In this document: positions 38,730-48,780 of the stretch, in pieces
How the letters are laid out: every line of letters begins with the position of its first letter
Numbering within the stretch: the stretch's first letter is position 1
From: Vespula vulgaris
Taxonomy: Eukaryota; Arthropoda; Insecta; Hymenoptera; Vespidae
Length of the DNA stretch: 64,000 nt
Direction: 5' to 3'
Assembly (NCBI RefSeq): GCF_905475345.1
Contig: NC_066603.1
Location: forward strand, 1,452,501-1,516,500
The notes under the pieces: model-generated
Seen by the model: only the letters and a program-made list of their open reading frames with translations
Told to the model about the DNA's origin: nothing
Database searches by the model: none
Made by a program: the position numbers and the translations under genes

Positions 38730-39800
38730 TTTTCGATCTAATAAACGAAAATATAATATTTTTATAAATATGATATAAAATTATACGAACCGTCGAAACA
38801 CATCACAAATATTCTATAATCACATAATTAGAAGAAAAAAGTAAAATCTTTAATGAAATAATGCCAAAAAAATACGAAAAAAAGAAAAGGTGCAATATGC
38901 AGTTACCACTTTTTTTTCATTGATATTTCTTTTTTAGTACTACTGTGACAATTTACGAATAATGCATCATAGAAAACACACTTTTAGGAATCGAGTGATA
39001 TACTGCAAGATAACGTATCTTAAAAAACAAATACTAATTACTCGTAATTAAGAAAAAAGGATGCAAATTCCCTCGTGACTGGTAACATTGACTTTGTTGG
39101 TAAAACGATTCTCATTCTACACGTATTTTACGTCACCTTGATAATCATTATTTATCGATTTAATAATCGAAAATATAAAATTGTTATAAATGCGATATCC
39201 CAGTATAGAAATCATCGAAATGCATTGCTAATATTACACGATTACATAATTAGAGTAGAGAAGGGAGATCTGTAGGGAAATAATGCAAAAAATACGAAAA
39301 AAAGAAAAGACGCGATATGTAGTCATCACTTTTATTTTCACTAATATTTCTTTTTCAGTACCATTGCCACGATTTACGAACAATACACCATAGAAAACAC
39401 ACTTTCAGGAATCGAGTGATATACTGGAAGATAATGTATCTTAAAAAATAAATATTAATTAGCCGTAATTAAGAGAAGAACGACGCAGATCTGTCACGAG
39501 TTAATAGCATCGACTTCGATGGTGAAAAGGTTCTCATCCTGCACGTACATTACGCCACCTTGATTAATGTCGTCTGAAATAAAAGCAATTTATCGATCTA
39601 ATAATCGAAAATATTAAATTTTTATAAATGCGATATTCGAGTATAGAAATAATGCTAAAGAATACGAAAAAAAGAAATGACGTAATATGTAGTCAGCACT
39701 TTTATCACTAATTTATTTCTTCCAATTCATTTCTTTTTCAATATCGTTTCAGTACCGTTTCCGTTTCTCAAATCTACATTACTACTATATAAGAGCATTT
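38730..39800. repeat. ~430-bp tandem repeat, about 2.5 copies, upstream of copy M
   Basis: The start word CGATCTAATAA(A/T)CGAAAATATAA or its variant recurs near 38734, 39157 and 39596. Each copy carries a stretch which on the minus strand reads (Y/C)GALFVN..NGTEKEILVKI or close variants, and a stretch reading DENLFTIEVNAINS or variants. These frames persist in several copies, but in-frame stops border them, so coding is unproven. Confidence 0.6.
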
Positions 39801-40404
39801 TGAGTAACAACAACGTCAAATTAAAATTTGAAAATAACTCAATAATCTAATAGTTGCCCTCTTGAGCCATAATTTGTAGGCGTCTCGCCTTTTCGGCATA
39901 TAGCCTTTTCTTTCTTTTGTGCTATGGAACTATGGAACACATTTGATAACTATCATCATTATCAAAGAACTAAAACCGTTCCTGAATCTAAAGCATGGAA
40001 GAAAATCGACAAATTTAACATAACTCTAAAACCATCCTAAAACAAAATATAGAATAAGTAATCCAATTGATTAACTTATTCTATGTTCTATACATTATGA
40101 TTCCACAATTCTCTTTATCTTTTTTCAATGACTCTACTCTATTTTATTTTTTCAAAAGCAATGAGTTTACTTTACTTTATTCTTTCAAAAACAATGACTC
40201 TATGAAGACTTTTCTTTTATGAAGAAAATAGATTGAATATTTCATTTAAATATGTGCCACTCTCAAGTAAATCCAGAAGAGGAGTTACTCAGGGTCATGC
40301 TCGTCAATAATTTATTTAATAAATTACAACCAGAAATCCATACCGAGATGGCCCTTTCGTCCTCAGTATAATGATCATTGCAGAGACTTAAAATTTTTCA
40401 CTCA

Positions 40405-40681
40405 CTATTTAAGAACTTCTGCAATGGCTCTAAAAAACTCGTTTGGAATGTAACTTCAAATTGAAGGAGGATGATCCATAGGAAGTTGAAAATAAAATAA
40501 GTATATATTGAAGTAAAATGATGTGATTCAATCTCGTTGTAAAATGATGTGCTTCAATCTCGTTGTAAAATAAAAGATTTTTAGCATTATTAAAGAAATG
40601 TTTAAAAAATAAATGTATTAACTTGAGTTTTCATGGATTCTTTACAGGTTAAGCATCCTGCCCTAAGATGATGAAGAATAT
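40405..40681 (-). pseudogene. Decayed exons of the 41-kb copy (counterparts of exons 4 and 5 of copy M)
   Basis: The 40621-40681 segment keeps the words GGGCAGGATGC and AAAGAATCC of the 78-bp exons but has lost the donor (TTAATA instead of GTAAGT). The 40405-40500 segment reads FQLPMDHPPSI, TGA, SYIPNEFFRAIAEVLK, TAG. Apart from the stop it aligns residue by residue with the last exon of copy M. Confidence 0.4.
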
Positions 40682-40754
40682 CTACAAACACTGACCCTTT
40701 ATTATTAAAATTATTATTATTAAAAATCTATATTATTAAAAGCCAACTATTTTT

Positions 40755-40890
40755 GAAATGTACCAAAGTATGAAGCCATTTACTAGATATTGCTTGTTTT
40801 GTATTTGAAGATACAAATTCAAACAATATCGATTGCCAAGGTCTCATGACTTGGAGGTAACTGCATACTGAGATCCAATTGTTAATAAAA
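40755..40890 (-). ncRNA. Decayed hairpin element, copy D
   Basis: On the minus strand it reads GGATCTCAGTATGCAGTTACCTCC, interrupted similarity to the 5' arm, then CAAGCAATATCTAGTAAATGGCTTCAT. The words and order follow copies A-C, but the stem pairs are mostly lost. It lies just upstream (in minus-strand sense) of the decayed exon cluster at 40.7-40.4 kb. Confidence 0.35.
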
Positions 40891-41312
40891 ATGTAATAAA
40901 TTCTGTTATAATATGTAATAATTGTAAAATAAAATAAGAGCTGCAGGAGCAAATTCGATGACAAATAACCTAAAAAGTATACGGATTTCTATACTATCCT
41001 ATGAAATAATAAAATTTTTGTAATATTAAAATAATCGTGATAAAGTTAGAATAAAATAGTTGTGTAATAAAATGCGTCATTAAAACGAAATTAATCAGTA
41101 CTTTCGTACTACTACTCGTTCAAATGTTATATAATAATAAAGATCTCTCTTCTGAGAGCTTTTATTACATACCCTGAGAGAGTTCGACGCTCGACCGTTT
41201 TTGTTTCGATATCGGTCGGAAAATTTTATGAAAATACATAATTTAATATGTATGTACCTATCTTTCTCGATGAAGTCTCACTCAAATATATATTAAAATA
41301 AGATAAACTTAC

Positions 41313-41391
41313 TTGTACGCATCGAAGAGATGTATAAACTGGTATATACTGGTATGGACATTCTATATTGTAGCTCGTGAAATTCTTAGTA
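41313..41391 (-). pseudogene. Degenerate exon of the 41-kb copy (79 bp)
   Basis: Acceptor ATTTTTCAG and donor CAA/GTAAGT are kept. The sequence AAGAATTTCACGAGCTACAA is the counterpart of the FQEFHE segment at 42.9 kb, but the codon for the second residue is TAA. It is consistent with a decayed copy or with exons that never coded. Confidence 0.35.
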
Positions 41392-41419
41392 CTGAAAAAT
41401 ATTAGCATAGCACAAGATT

Positions 41420-43450
41420 AAATGTGTGAACGTAATATATGTAGGGAAAATCCGGAGATGTATATGTGTATGTGTATAATATGATCGTATACCTCTGTGT
41501 TTATATGTGTATGTATATATGACCCGTATATGAAAATCGAATGTAATACAAAATATCGATCGATCATAACTATTAATGTAAAATTATTGATCAGGAGATC
41601 ATTAAAACGCGAGAGAAATAGTAATATTGTGAAAATAAAACAGGAAAATTGAAGAAAATGTGCTACGCTGATTTTATTTTCACGAATATCTTTTAAACGC
41701 GATGATGCCCAAACTTGCGAACGCGGCCTCATGAAAATCGTGCGTTTGGCTATCAATTGATATATAGGAAGAGGACGTACGAAAAAGGATGTTAGAAAAA
41801 ATTTATTAATTACCTGAAATTATGGGGAGCGACGAAACACCGTGTACACTTGTCACTGCGTCCAAGACGACAACGAGACCACTGACAAGGAAAGTAGATC
41901 CCGTAATTCGATGACGTCATCACAGGACAAGCGAATCAAATCAAATATTATATTTTTCAATTAAAAATAATAAAAACTATAATATAAGTACAAAGATAAT
42001 ACGATATGGATGAGAAATGTAATTAATTCGAATTTTAAATATGAACAATAATTTTCTAATGAAATAATTATATTTTTGAACGATATAGAAACATTAAATA
42101 GATACGAATTTGTATCACAAGTACCTATATTAACTCTATGTTTGTTATTACGCGCGAAATAATGGGCAGTTAAATCGAAATAATTCCATGATTTGATATA
42201 TTTACACGTATATGTATCTAATATATATGAGTCGTATGTATCTTGTAGGTACATGGAAAAAATAATACTTCTTCTAATTTTTATTTACACATATCGAATA
42301 ATTACGATCGAAGTGATGAATCATGTATCGATATTAATTGTGTATAATCCAAAAACACGACTATTGAAAAGAAAGGAACAAAGAAGAAATACATATGTAT
42401 TTAATATGTATGATACATATGTAAATAAATATATAGAGAAGTAAATATTGAAATGTATAAGGTGACGAGAAATAGCCACGACAATCCACATTATTTTCGG
42501 ACAGTACTAACAATATATTATTCCTTAGAAAGTACTTCTATTCGAAGCGAAAGCAGATGACAAAAAAACAAAGAAAGAAAACACAGATATTGTTACACAC
42601 AGTCCAAATCGGTGGAACACACCAACGCATTCATAAAAATCGTATCTCACGTATGCACAAAAATACGTATATTATACACGCATACTCTTCAAAAAGTACG
42701 AGTATTCGATCGAATTAAATACTAAACGTATTATGTTTCTCATCCATCGCAACTCAGAAGGTACATAAAGAAAGAAACGACTTACCGGCAGTAGTCGTTG
42801 GTCCTTCAAACGACGAACATTCCCTTGATTTCGGACGCGAAGAAGGATGCACAATCACTGATCGTAATTCGATGCTCTGCTGTTCCATCTCGTGAAATTC
42901 TTGAAAATCTGAAGAATATAAGTTCTCATATTAATACAGGATTAAAATTAAAAGTGTGTGTGTGTGCGTGAAAAAAGGAGAAAATAGAAGAGTGTATGTG
43001 TATATATAATGCGTAAAAAAATCCATACATGTGTGTGTATGTTTGTATGAGTATATATGAAAATCGAATATGAAACGAAATATCGGTCAATCATAATTAT
43101 AAACGAAAAATTATTGATCAGAGCAATATTAAAAAGCGGAAGAAGTATCGATATTGTAAAAATCAAGCTAGAAAATCGAAAAAAAAGTACGACGGAATAG
43201 CTCCCTGGGAGATCAACGAAAGGCCGATTTTATTTTCGCGAATATCTTTTAAATGCCATAATATTCCGACTCGCGAACGCAGCCTCTCTAAAATCGCGTG
43301 CTTAACTATCGATTGGTGTATAATAATCAGGTGTACGTCAGAAAAAATCTGCTAATTGTGATTAACGAGTGCGACGGGGCGACGTATTTGCTTGGTACGA
43401 ACTGAAGCAGCAATGGCGTCATCTACACCGTGAAATTAATTAGTGAAGCT
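41420..43450. repeat. Duplicated first-intron-like segments at 38290-38590, 41520-41815 and 43060-43330
   Basis: The three segments share, on the minus strand, TATATATCAATCGAT or its variant, then CGCGATTTTCATGAGG-like sequence, GCGTTCGCAAGT(C/T), TTTAAAAGATATTCG and GAAAATAAAATC, followed by a related LINNF..IVMIDRYFV translation. They mark three tandem units of the locus, each ending upstream in a GC-rich promoter-like patch. Confidence 0.5.
42786..42908 (-). other. Candidate internal exon of the 43-kb copy (123 bp)
   Basis: Acceptor ATTCTTCAG and donor GCCG/GTAAGT border 40 codons open in one phase, beginning FQEFHEMEQQSIELR and ending SFEGPTTTA. It is polar and mixed in composition, unlike the low-complexity frames around it. 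It starts with the same FQE as exon 2 of copy M at the same distance from the acceptor, so the two are paralogous at their 5' ends. No family recognised. Confidence 0.4.
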
Positions 43451-44520
43451 AGAAGCGGCACATGCATCTGCGTTATTTTAGAAATATTACGGACTAATAA
43501 ATATATTAATTTTTCTTAACATTTTATTGAAAATTAGCATAGAGTATAATATTCAATCGGAAAAAAATCATTGAGAATTATTATCAAACGTCTTAGTATT
43601 TTCTATTAAGTTATTTAAAATTCCCGCCAATACGTAGATTCCTACCAAATGCATAAATACCCGCGTAATTATATACCTAGGATTCTTCTGTCTTTTACCT
43701 CGAGTGTCAAAAGATAATTAATTAATAAATGGAATAATCAAAGAATTTATTTTTTCTGTGATCAATATCTCTTGTGAATGTCCGAAAAGAATGATATTTA
43801 ATTATACTTGCCTATAGATTGATCTATAAATATTAATTAATAAATAATTTCTGCTCCAGAGTATTTATTATGCATTAGTTGGTAGTCACAAGTTCTAATC
43901 GCTTTGGAAAAAGCTGCAGCGAAGAAAAAATTCATTTGAATAGGGTAAGAAAAAAAAAGGATTTCGTCTAGATTTTCAAACATTACTGATCTGTATAAAT
44001 TATAAAAAGCATTTGCACATCGACCAATATCATTTTTTGCAAAAATATCTGTATTTCATCGCAAAATATACGGAAAAAATATTCACTCGTGCTGTCACAC
44101 AGATGCTGCAACATTCACACAAATACATGGAATCGAATATAACGATGAAGAACATAGCCTCCAAACTGTGAACGCTACATATATGAGTAAATTGATAACC
44201 AAAATTCCTTAGAAAAATTCATATTTTCAATGCAAAGGTAAGCATAAACCAAAACTTTTTCATTTGCTTGTACACATGTACTATGTAGCTATATCAGAAT
44301 TTCGAATTAGTTTTCTTTCGTATTACGACGCATGAACGTCGAAAATTTATCTTTTCAAAGCCGAAAGCACAGAAATTGATATTTTTTCCAAAAACCGTAA
44401 CGCACGAGAAAACTTAAATTATAACTTCATATTTTACAATTTAAAAATTTTCATATAGGGATTGGAGTTTCCTTCTAATAGAAACATACACGACTTTTAT
44501 TAACTCTGACGAAAATCGAA
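43450..44520. other. AT-rich spacer before array 1; no gene seen
   Basis: No frame of note. GAATTAGTTTTCTTT occurs twice (about 44306 and 44520), each followed by (C/A)GTATTACGACG-like or ATATTCTGACG sequence, a local duplication leading into the array border. Confidence 0.5.
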
Positions 44521-44662
44521 TTAGTTTTCTTTATATTCTGACGATTGCACATCCCAGTTCTTACAGGATGCATTCTCCACAAGTAATTACGAAGAATTAA
44601 TGTAAGTACATTATTATACCGTCCATTTTTTCAATATTCTATGCGAAATACTTTGTTTTAGG
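44520..44662 (+). other. Left flank of array 1 with a related exon/intron border
   Basis: The stretch CACATCCCAGTTCTTACAG, then GATGCATTCTCCACAAGTA, then a donor at 44602 (ATGTAAGTAC) resembles the end of an array unit. It is even closer to the right border at about 48232-48280, where TTCTTACAG, ATGCCTCTTTCGCAAGTA and AATGTAAGTA recur. A 61-bp intron-like stretch (44602-44662) ends in TTTGTTTTAG. Compared with the units, both borders carry one extra base after ATGC, which breaks the frame of the units. This argues against a simple repeat protein. Confidence 0.5.
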
Positions 44663-47600
44663 ACGAAACGGAAAAGTGGGAGCGCTTTCCCCACCAAGGA
44701 GGACACAGAAGTTATATATTCGACTGCCTGACGGCCACCGCTTGAAATCTACTTACGTTTTGGACGCGCATGCGTTTCCGCAAGTAGTAAAGGAGGAAAG
44801 TAGGGATACATCCCCACCACGGAGGACACCGAAGTTATATATTCCACTGCCTGGCGGCCCCCGCTTCAGTCCTACTTACGATTTCGACCCGCATGCGTTT
44901 CCGCAAGTAGTAACGAAGAGATCTTGTAAGTACCTCGCTCATTCTTTCAATATTCTATGCGGAATATTTTGTTTTAGAACGAAACGGAAAAGTGGGAGTG
45001 CTCTCCCCACCATGGAGGACACAGAAGTTATATATACGACTGCCTGACGGCCCCCGCTTGAAATCTACTTACGTTTTGGACGCGCATGCGTTTCCGCAAG
45101 TAGTAAAGGAGGAAAGTAGGGATACATCCCCACCATGGAGGACACCGAAGTTATATATTCCACTGCCTGGCGGCCCCCGCTTCAGTCCTACTTACGATTT
45201 CGACCCGCATGCGTTTCCGCAAGTAGTAACGAAGAGATCTTGTAAGTACCTCGCTGATTCTTTCAATATTCTATGCGGAATATTTTGTTTTAGAACGAAA
45301 CGGAAAAGTGGGAGTGCTCTCCCCACCATGGAGGACACAGAAGTTATATATACGACTGCCTGACGGCCCCCGCTTGAAATCTACTTACGTTTTGGACGCG
45401 CATGCGTTTCCGCAAGTAGTAAAGGAGGAAAGTAGGGATACATCCCCACCATGGAGGACACCGAAGTTATATATTCCACTGCCTGGCGGCCCCCGCTTCA
45501 GTCCTACTTACGATTTCGACCCGCATGCGTTTCCGCAAGTAGTAACGAAGAGATCTTGTAAGTACCTCGCTCATTCTTTCAATATTCTATGCGGAATATT
45601 TTGTTTTAGAACGAAACGGAAAAGTGGGAGTGCTCTCCCCACCATGGAGGACACAGAAGTTATATATACGACTGCCTGACGGCCCCCGCTTGAAATCTAC
45701 TTACGTTTTGGACGCGCATGCGTTTCCGCAAGTAGTAAAGGAGGAAAGTAGGGATACATCCCCACCACGGAGGACACCGAAGTTATATATTCCACTGCCT
45801 GGCGGCCCCCGCTTCAGACCTACTTACGATTTCGACCCGCATGCGTTTCCGCAAGTAGTAACGAAGAGATCTTGTAAGTACCTCGCTGATTCTTTCAATA
45901 TTCTATGCGGAATATTTTGTTTTAGAACGAAACGGAAAAGTGGGAGTGCTCTCCCCACCATGGAGGACACAGAAGTTATATATACGACTGCCTGACGGCC
46001 CCCGCTTGAAATCTACTTACGTTTTGGACGCGCATGCGTTTCCGCAAGTAGTAAAGGAGGAAAGTAGGGATACATCCCCACCACGGAGGACACCGAAGTT
46101 ATATATTCCACTGCCTGGCGGCCCCCGCTTCAGTCCTACTTACGATTTCGACCCGCATGCGTTTCCGCAAGTAGTAACGAAGAGATCTTGTAAGTACCTC
46201 GCTCATTCTTTCAATATTCTATGCGGAATATTTTGTTTTAGAACGAAACGGAAAAGTGGGAGTGCTCTCCCCACCATGGAGGACACAGAAGTTATATATA
46301 CGACTGCCTGACGGCCCCCGCTTGAAATCTACTTACGTTTTGGACGCGCATGCGTTTCCGCAAGTAGTAAAGGAGGAAAGTAGGGATACATCCCCACCAC
46401 GGAGGACACCGAAGTTATATATTCCACTGCCTGGCGGCCCCCGCTTCAGTCCTACTTACGATTTCGACCCGCATGCGTTTCCGCAAGTAGTAACGAAGAG
46501 ATCTTGTAAGTACCTCGCTCATTCTTTCAATATTCTATGCGGAATATTTTGTTTTAGAACGAAACGGAAAAGTGGGAGTGCTCTCCCCACCATGGAGGAC
46601 ACAGAAGTTATATATACGACTGCCTGACGGCCCCCGCTTGAAATCTACTTACGTTTTGGACGCGCATGCGTTTCCGCAAGTAGTAAAGGAGGAAAGTAGG
46701 GATACATCCCCACCATGGAGGACACCGAAGTTATATATTCCACTGCCTGGCGGCCCCCGCTTCAGTCCTACTTACGATTTCGACCCGCATGCGTTTCCGC
46801 AAGTAGTAACGAAGAGATCTTGTAAGTACCTCGCTGATTCTTTCAATATTCTATGCGGAATATTTTGTTTTAGAACGAAACGGAAAAGTGGGAGTGCTCT
46901 CCCCACCATGGAGGACACAGAAGTTATATATACGACTGCCTGACGGCCCCCGCTTGAAATCTACTTACGTTTTGGACGCGCATGCGTTTCCGCAAGTAGT
47001 AAAGGAGGAAAGTAGGGATACATCCCCACCATGGAGGACACCGAAGTTATATATTCCACTGCCTGGCGGCCCCCGCTTCAGTCCTACTTACGATTTCGAC
47101 CCGCATGCGTTTCCGCAAGTAGTAACGAAGAGATCTTGTAAGTACCTCGCTGATTCTTTCAATATTCTATGCGGAATATTTTGTTTTAGAACGAAACGGA
47201 AAAGTGGGAGTGCTCTCCCCACCATGGAGGACACAGAAGTTATATATACGACTGCCTGACGGCCCCCGCTTGAAATCTACTTACGTTTTGGACGCGCATG
47301 CGTTTCCGCAAGTAGTAAAGGAGGAAAGTAGGGATACATCCCCACCATGGAGGACACCGAAGTTATATATTCCACTGCCTGGCGGCCCCCGCTTCAGTCC
47401 TACTTACGATTTCGACCCGCATGCGTTTCCGCAAGTAGTAACGAAGAGATCTTGTAAGTACCTCGCTCATTCTTTCAATATTCTATGCGGAATATTTTGT
47501 TTTAGAACGAAACGGAAAAGTGGGAGTGCTCTCCCCACCATGGAGGACACAGAAGTTATATATACGACTGCCTGACGGCCCCCGCTTGAAATCTACTTAC

Positions 47601-48220
47601 GTTTTGGACGCGCATGCGTTTCCGCAAGTAGTAAAGGAGGAAAGTAGGGATACATCCCCACCATGGAGGACACCGAAGTTATATATTCCACTGCCTGGCG
47701 GCCCCCGCTTCAGTCCTACTTACGATTTCGACCCGCATGCGTTTCCGCAAGTAGTAACGAAGAGATCTTGTAAGTACCTCGCTCATTCTTTCAATATTCT
47801 ATGCGGAATATTTTGTTTTAGAACGAAACGGAAAAGTGGGAGTGCTCTCCCCACCATGGAGGACACAGAAGTTATATATACGACTGCCTGACGGCCCCCG
47901 CTTGAAATCTACTTACGTTTTGGACGCGCATGCGTTTCCGCAAGTAGTAAAGGAGGAAAGTAGGGATACATCCCCACCACGGAGGACACCGAAGTTATAT
48001 ATTCCACTGCCTGGCGGCCCCCGCTTCAGTCCTACTTACGATTTCGACCCGCATGCGTTTCCGCAAGTAGTAACGAAGAGATCTTGTAAGTACCTCGCTC
48101 ATTCTTTCAATATTCTATGCGGAATATTTTGTTTTAGAACGAAACGGAAAAGTGGGAGTGCTCTCCCCACCATGGAGGACACAGAAGTTATATATTCGAC
48201 TGCCTTACGGCCCCCCGCTG
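44663..48220 (+). repeat. Tandem array of eleven 316-bp units plus a partial twelfth; exon/mini-intron structure in every unit
   Basis: Units repeat exactly every 316 bp; the same point recurs at 44676, 44992, 45308, 45624, 45940, 46256, 46572, 46888, 47204, 47520, 47836, with a diverging partial unit at 48152. Each unit ends with a consensus donor (CTTGTAAGT, first at 44926), a candidate branch site (CTCAT or CTGAT) and a strong acceptor tract TTTTGTTTTAG (first ending at 44977), giving a 52-bp intron. A second AG 15 bases downstream gives 67 bp. Internal units differ at only a few sites: C/T in CCACCA(C/T)GG, C/G in CT(C/G)ATT, and one A in unit 4. This indicates recent unequal exchange. 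Each unit holds two diverged half-repeats of about 123 bp. Function is unknown; a spliced non-coding RNA is favoured over a repeat protein. Confidence 0.9.
44676..44925 (+). other. Exon-like part of array-1 unit 1 (representative); open frame of 83 codons per unit
   Basis: The same frame is open through the exon-like part of all eleven units. It reads SPPRRTQKLYIRLPDG ... DAHAFPQVV, then a second half SPP(W/R)RTPKLYIPLPGG ... DPHAFPQVV. With the strong TTTTAG acceptor the junction creates TAA. With the AAAAG acceptor (67-bp intron, close to the 68-119 bp of the C2CD3-like gene) the frame passes from unit to unit as a repeat of 83 residues. Without splicing each unit stops after about 123 codons. 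Differences between the two half-repeats fall at all codon positions and mostly change residues, so there is no sign of purifying selection on a protein. The frame is therefore recorded but not claimed as a gene. Confidence 0.35.
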
Positions 48221-48274
48221 CGATATTCATCGCAATTCTTACAGTATGCCTCTTTCGCAAGTAGAAGGGTTAAT

Positions 48275-48679
48275 GTAAGTAATTTTTGAGTAGTGTCCCC
48301 GTTAGTCCGTGGGTCCCCACGTGCAGCAACCTCCTAGCGGTGGGACCTGGGTCGGTAGTACTTGCGATATATTGAAATCTATGTCTAAATTATATCTAAA
48401 ATATATAACTAAGTTATATATATTATCAAAAATTTATAACTAAATTGAAAATACAATTATATAGCGCAAGTACTACCGGGCGGATAGCTGCATATTTCGG
48501 TGTTATTTTAAAATCTCTCTTTTCTGTCTAATTTAAATTAGACATTAAATTTATTATAATTTAAATTGTCAGTTTTATTTTTGATGCAAGAAGTTATTGA
48601 ATATAAATAAATTTTTGCATCTAATTTTGCATGTAATTTTTACATGTTTATCTAATCTTTTATCCTTTTTCTGTTTCAG
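48275..48679 (+). other. Candidate 405-bp intron between array 1 and array 2, holding hairpin element A
   Basis: It starts with a consensus donor (AATGTAAGTAA at 48271-48281) right after the last array-1 exon-like segment. It ends with a strong pyrimidine tract and acceptor (CTTTTTCTGTTTCAG, AG at 48678-48679). The inside is AT-rich apart from the GC-rich arms of hairpin A. The reading as an intron is inference from the signals. Confidence 0.4.
48294..48506 (+). ncRNA. Structured hairpin element, copy A
   Basis: A perfect 13-bp stem is formed by GGTAGTACTTGCG (48354-48366) and CGCAAGTACTACC (48465-48477), enclosing a 98-base AT-rich loop. Outside it, GTGCAGC (48321-48327) can pair with GCTGCAT just after the 3' arm, with one G-U-type pair. 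GTGGGTCCCCAC at 48309-48320 and GGTGGGACC at 48339-48347 are also complementary. The same layout recurs as copy B and, in reverse orientation, as copy C. Family unknown; it could be a mobile element remnant or an RNA structure. Confidence 0.5.
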
Positions 48680-48780
48680 GTTACATCCGGGGATGGATCA
48701 TCGTGGGATCCTTACACTTCTGAAGCTGTAAAGAAAGATAAAGAAAAATCCCAACACACACACAAGGAATATTGGCTTTA
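48680..48780 (+). other. Exon-like segment after acceptor, module shared with 51488
   Basis: After the acceptor at 48679 the sequence begins GTTACATCCGGGGATGGATC. The segment after the acceptor at 51487 begins GTTAGACCATCATAGAAGGA and continues TGGATCATG. Both have GTTA at the junction and GGATGGATCAT a little downstream, so array 2 lies between two copies of one acceptor/exon-start module. No open frame of note. Confidence 0.4.

Larger units (their letters stand above)
36310..40460. repeat. Paired duplicate segments 36310-36500 and 40250-40460
   Basis: Shared words are GTCATGCTCGTCAATAATTT, AAATTACAACCAG, CCTTTCGTCCTC and GGCTC(C/T)AAAA(C/A)ACTCG. On the minus strand both keep a frame with EDER...GCN(F/L)LNKLLTSMT. 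They follow the stop of the candidate last exon, so they are 3'-UTR-like if the locus is transcribed as modelled. Confidence 0.5.

Noticed and set aside
44676..48264. Eleven separate 123-codon genes in array 1
   Set aside because: Each is the unspliced read-through of one repeat unit, starts at GTG and ends in the next unit. They overlap each other and pass through a splice donor and acceptor.
48341..48370. 5S rRNA-like word (CCTGGGTCGGTAGTACTTG) in the hairpin element
   Set aside because: Only about nine consecutive bases (TAGTACTTG) agree with the 5S internal promoter region. The A-box part and the rest of 5S are absent, and the same word occurs on both arms as a consequence of the stem.
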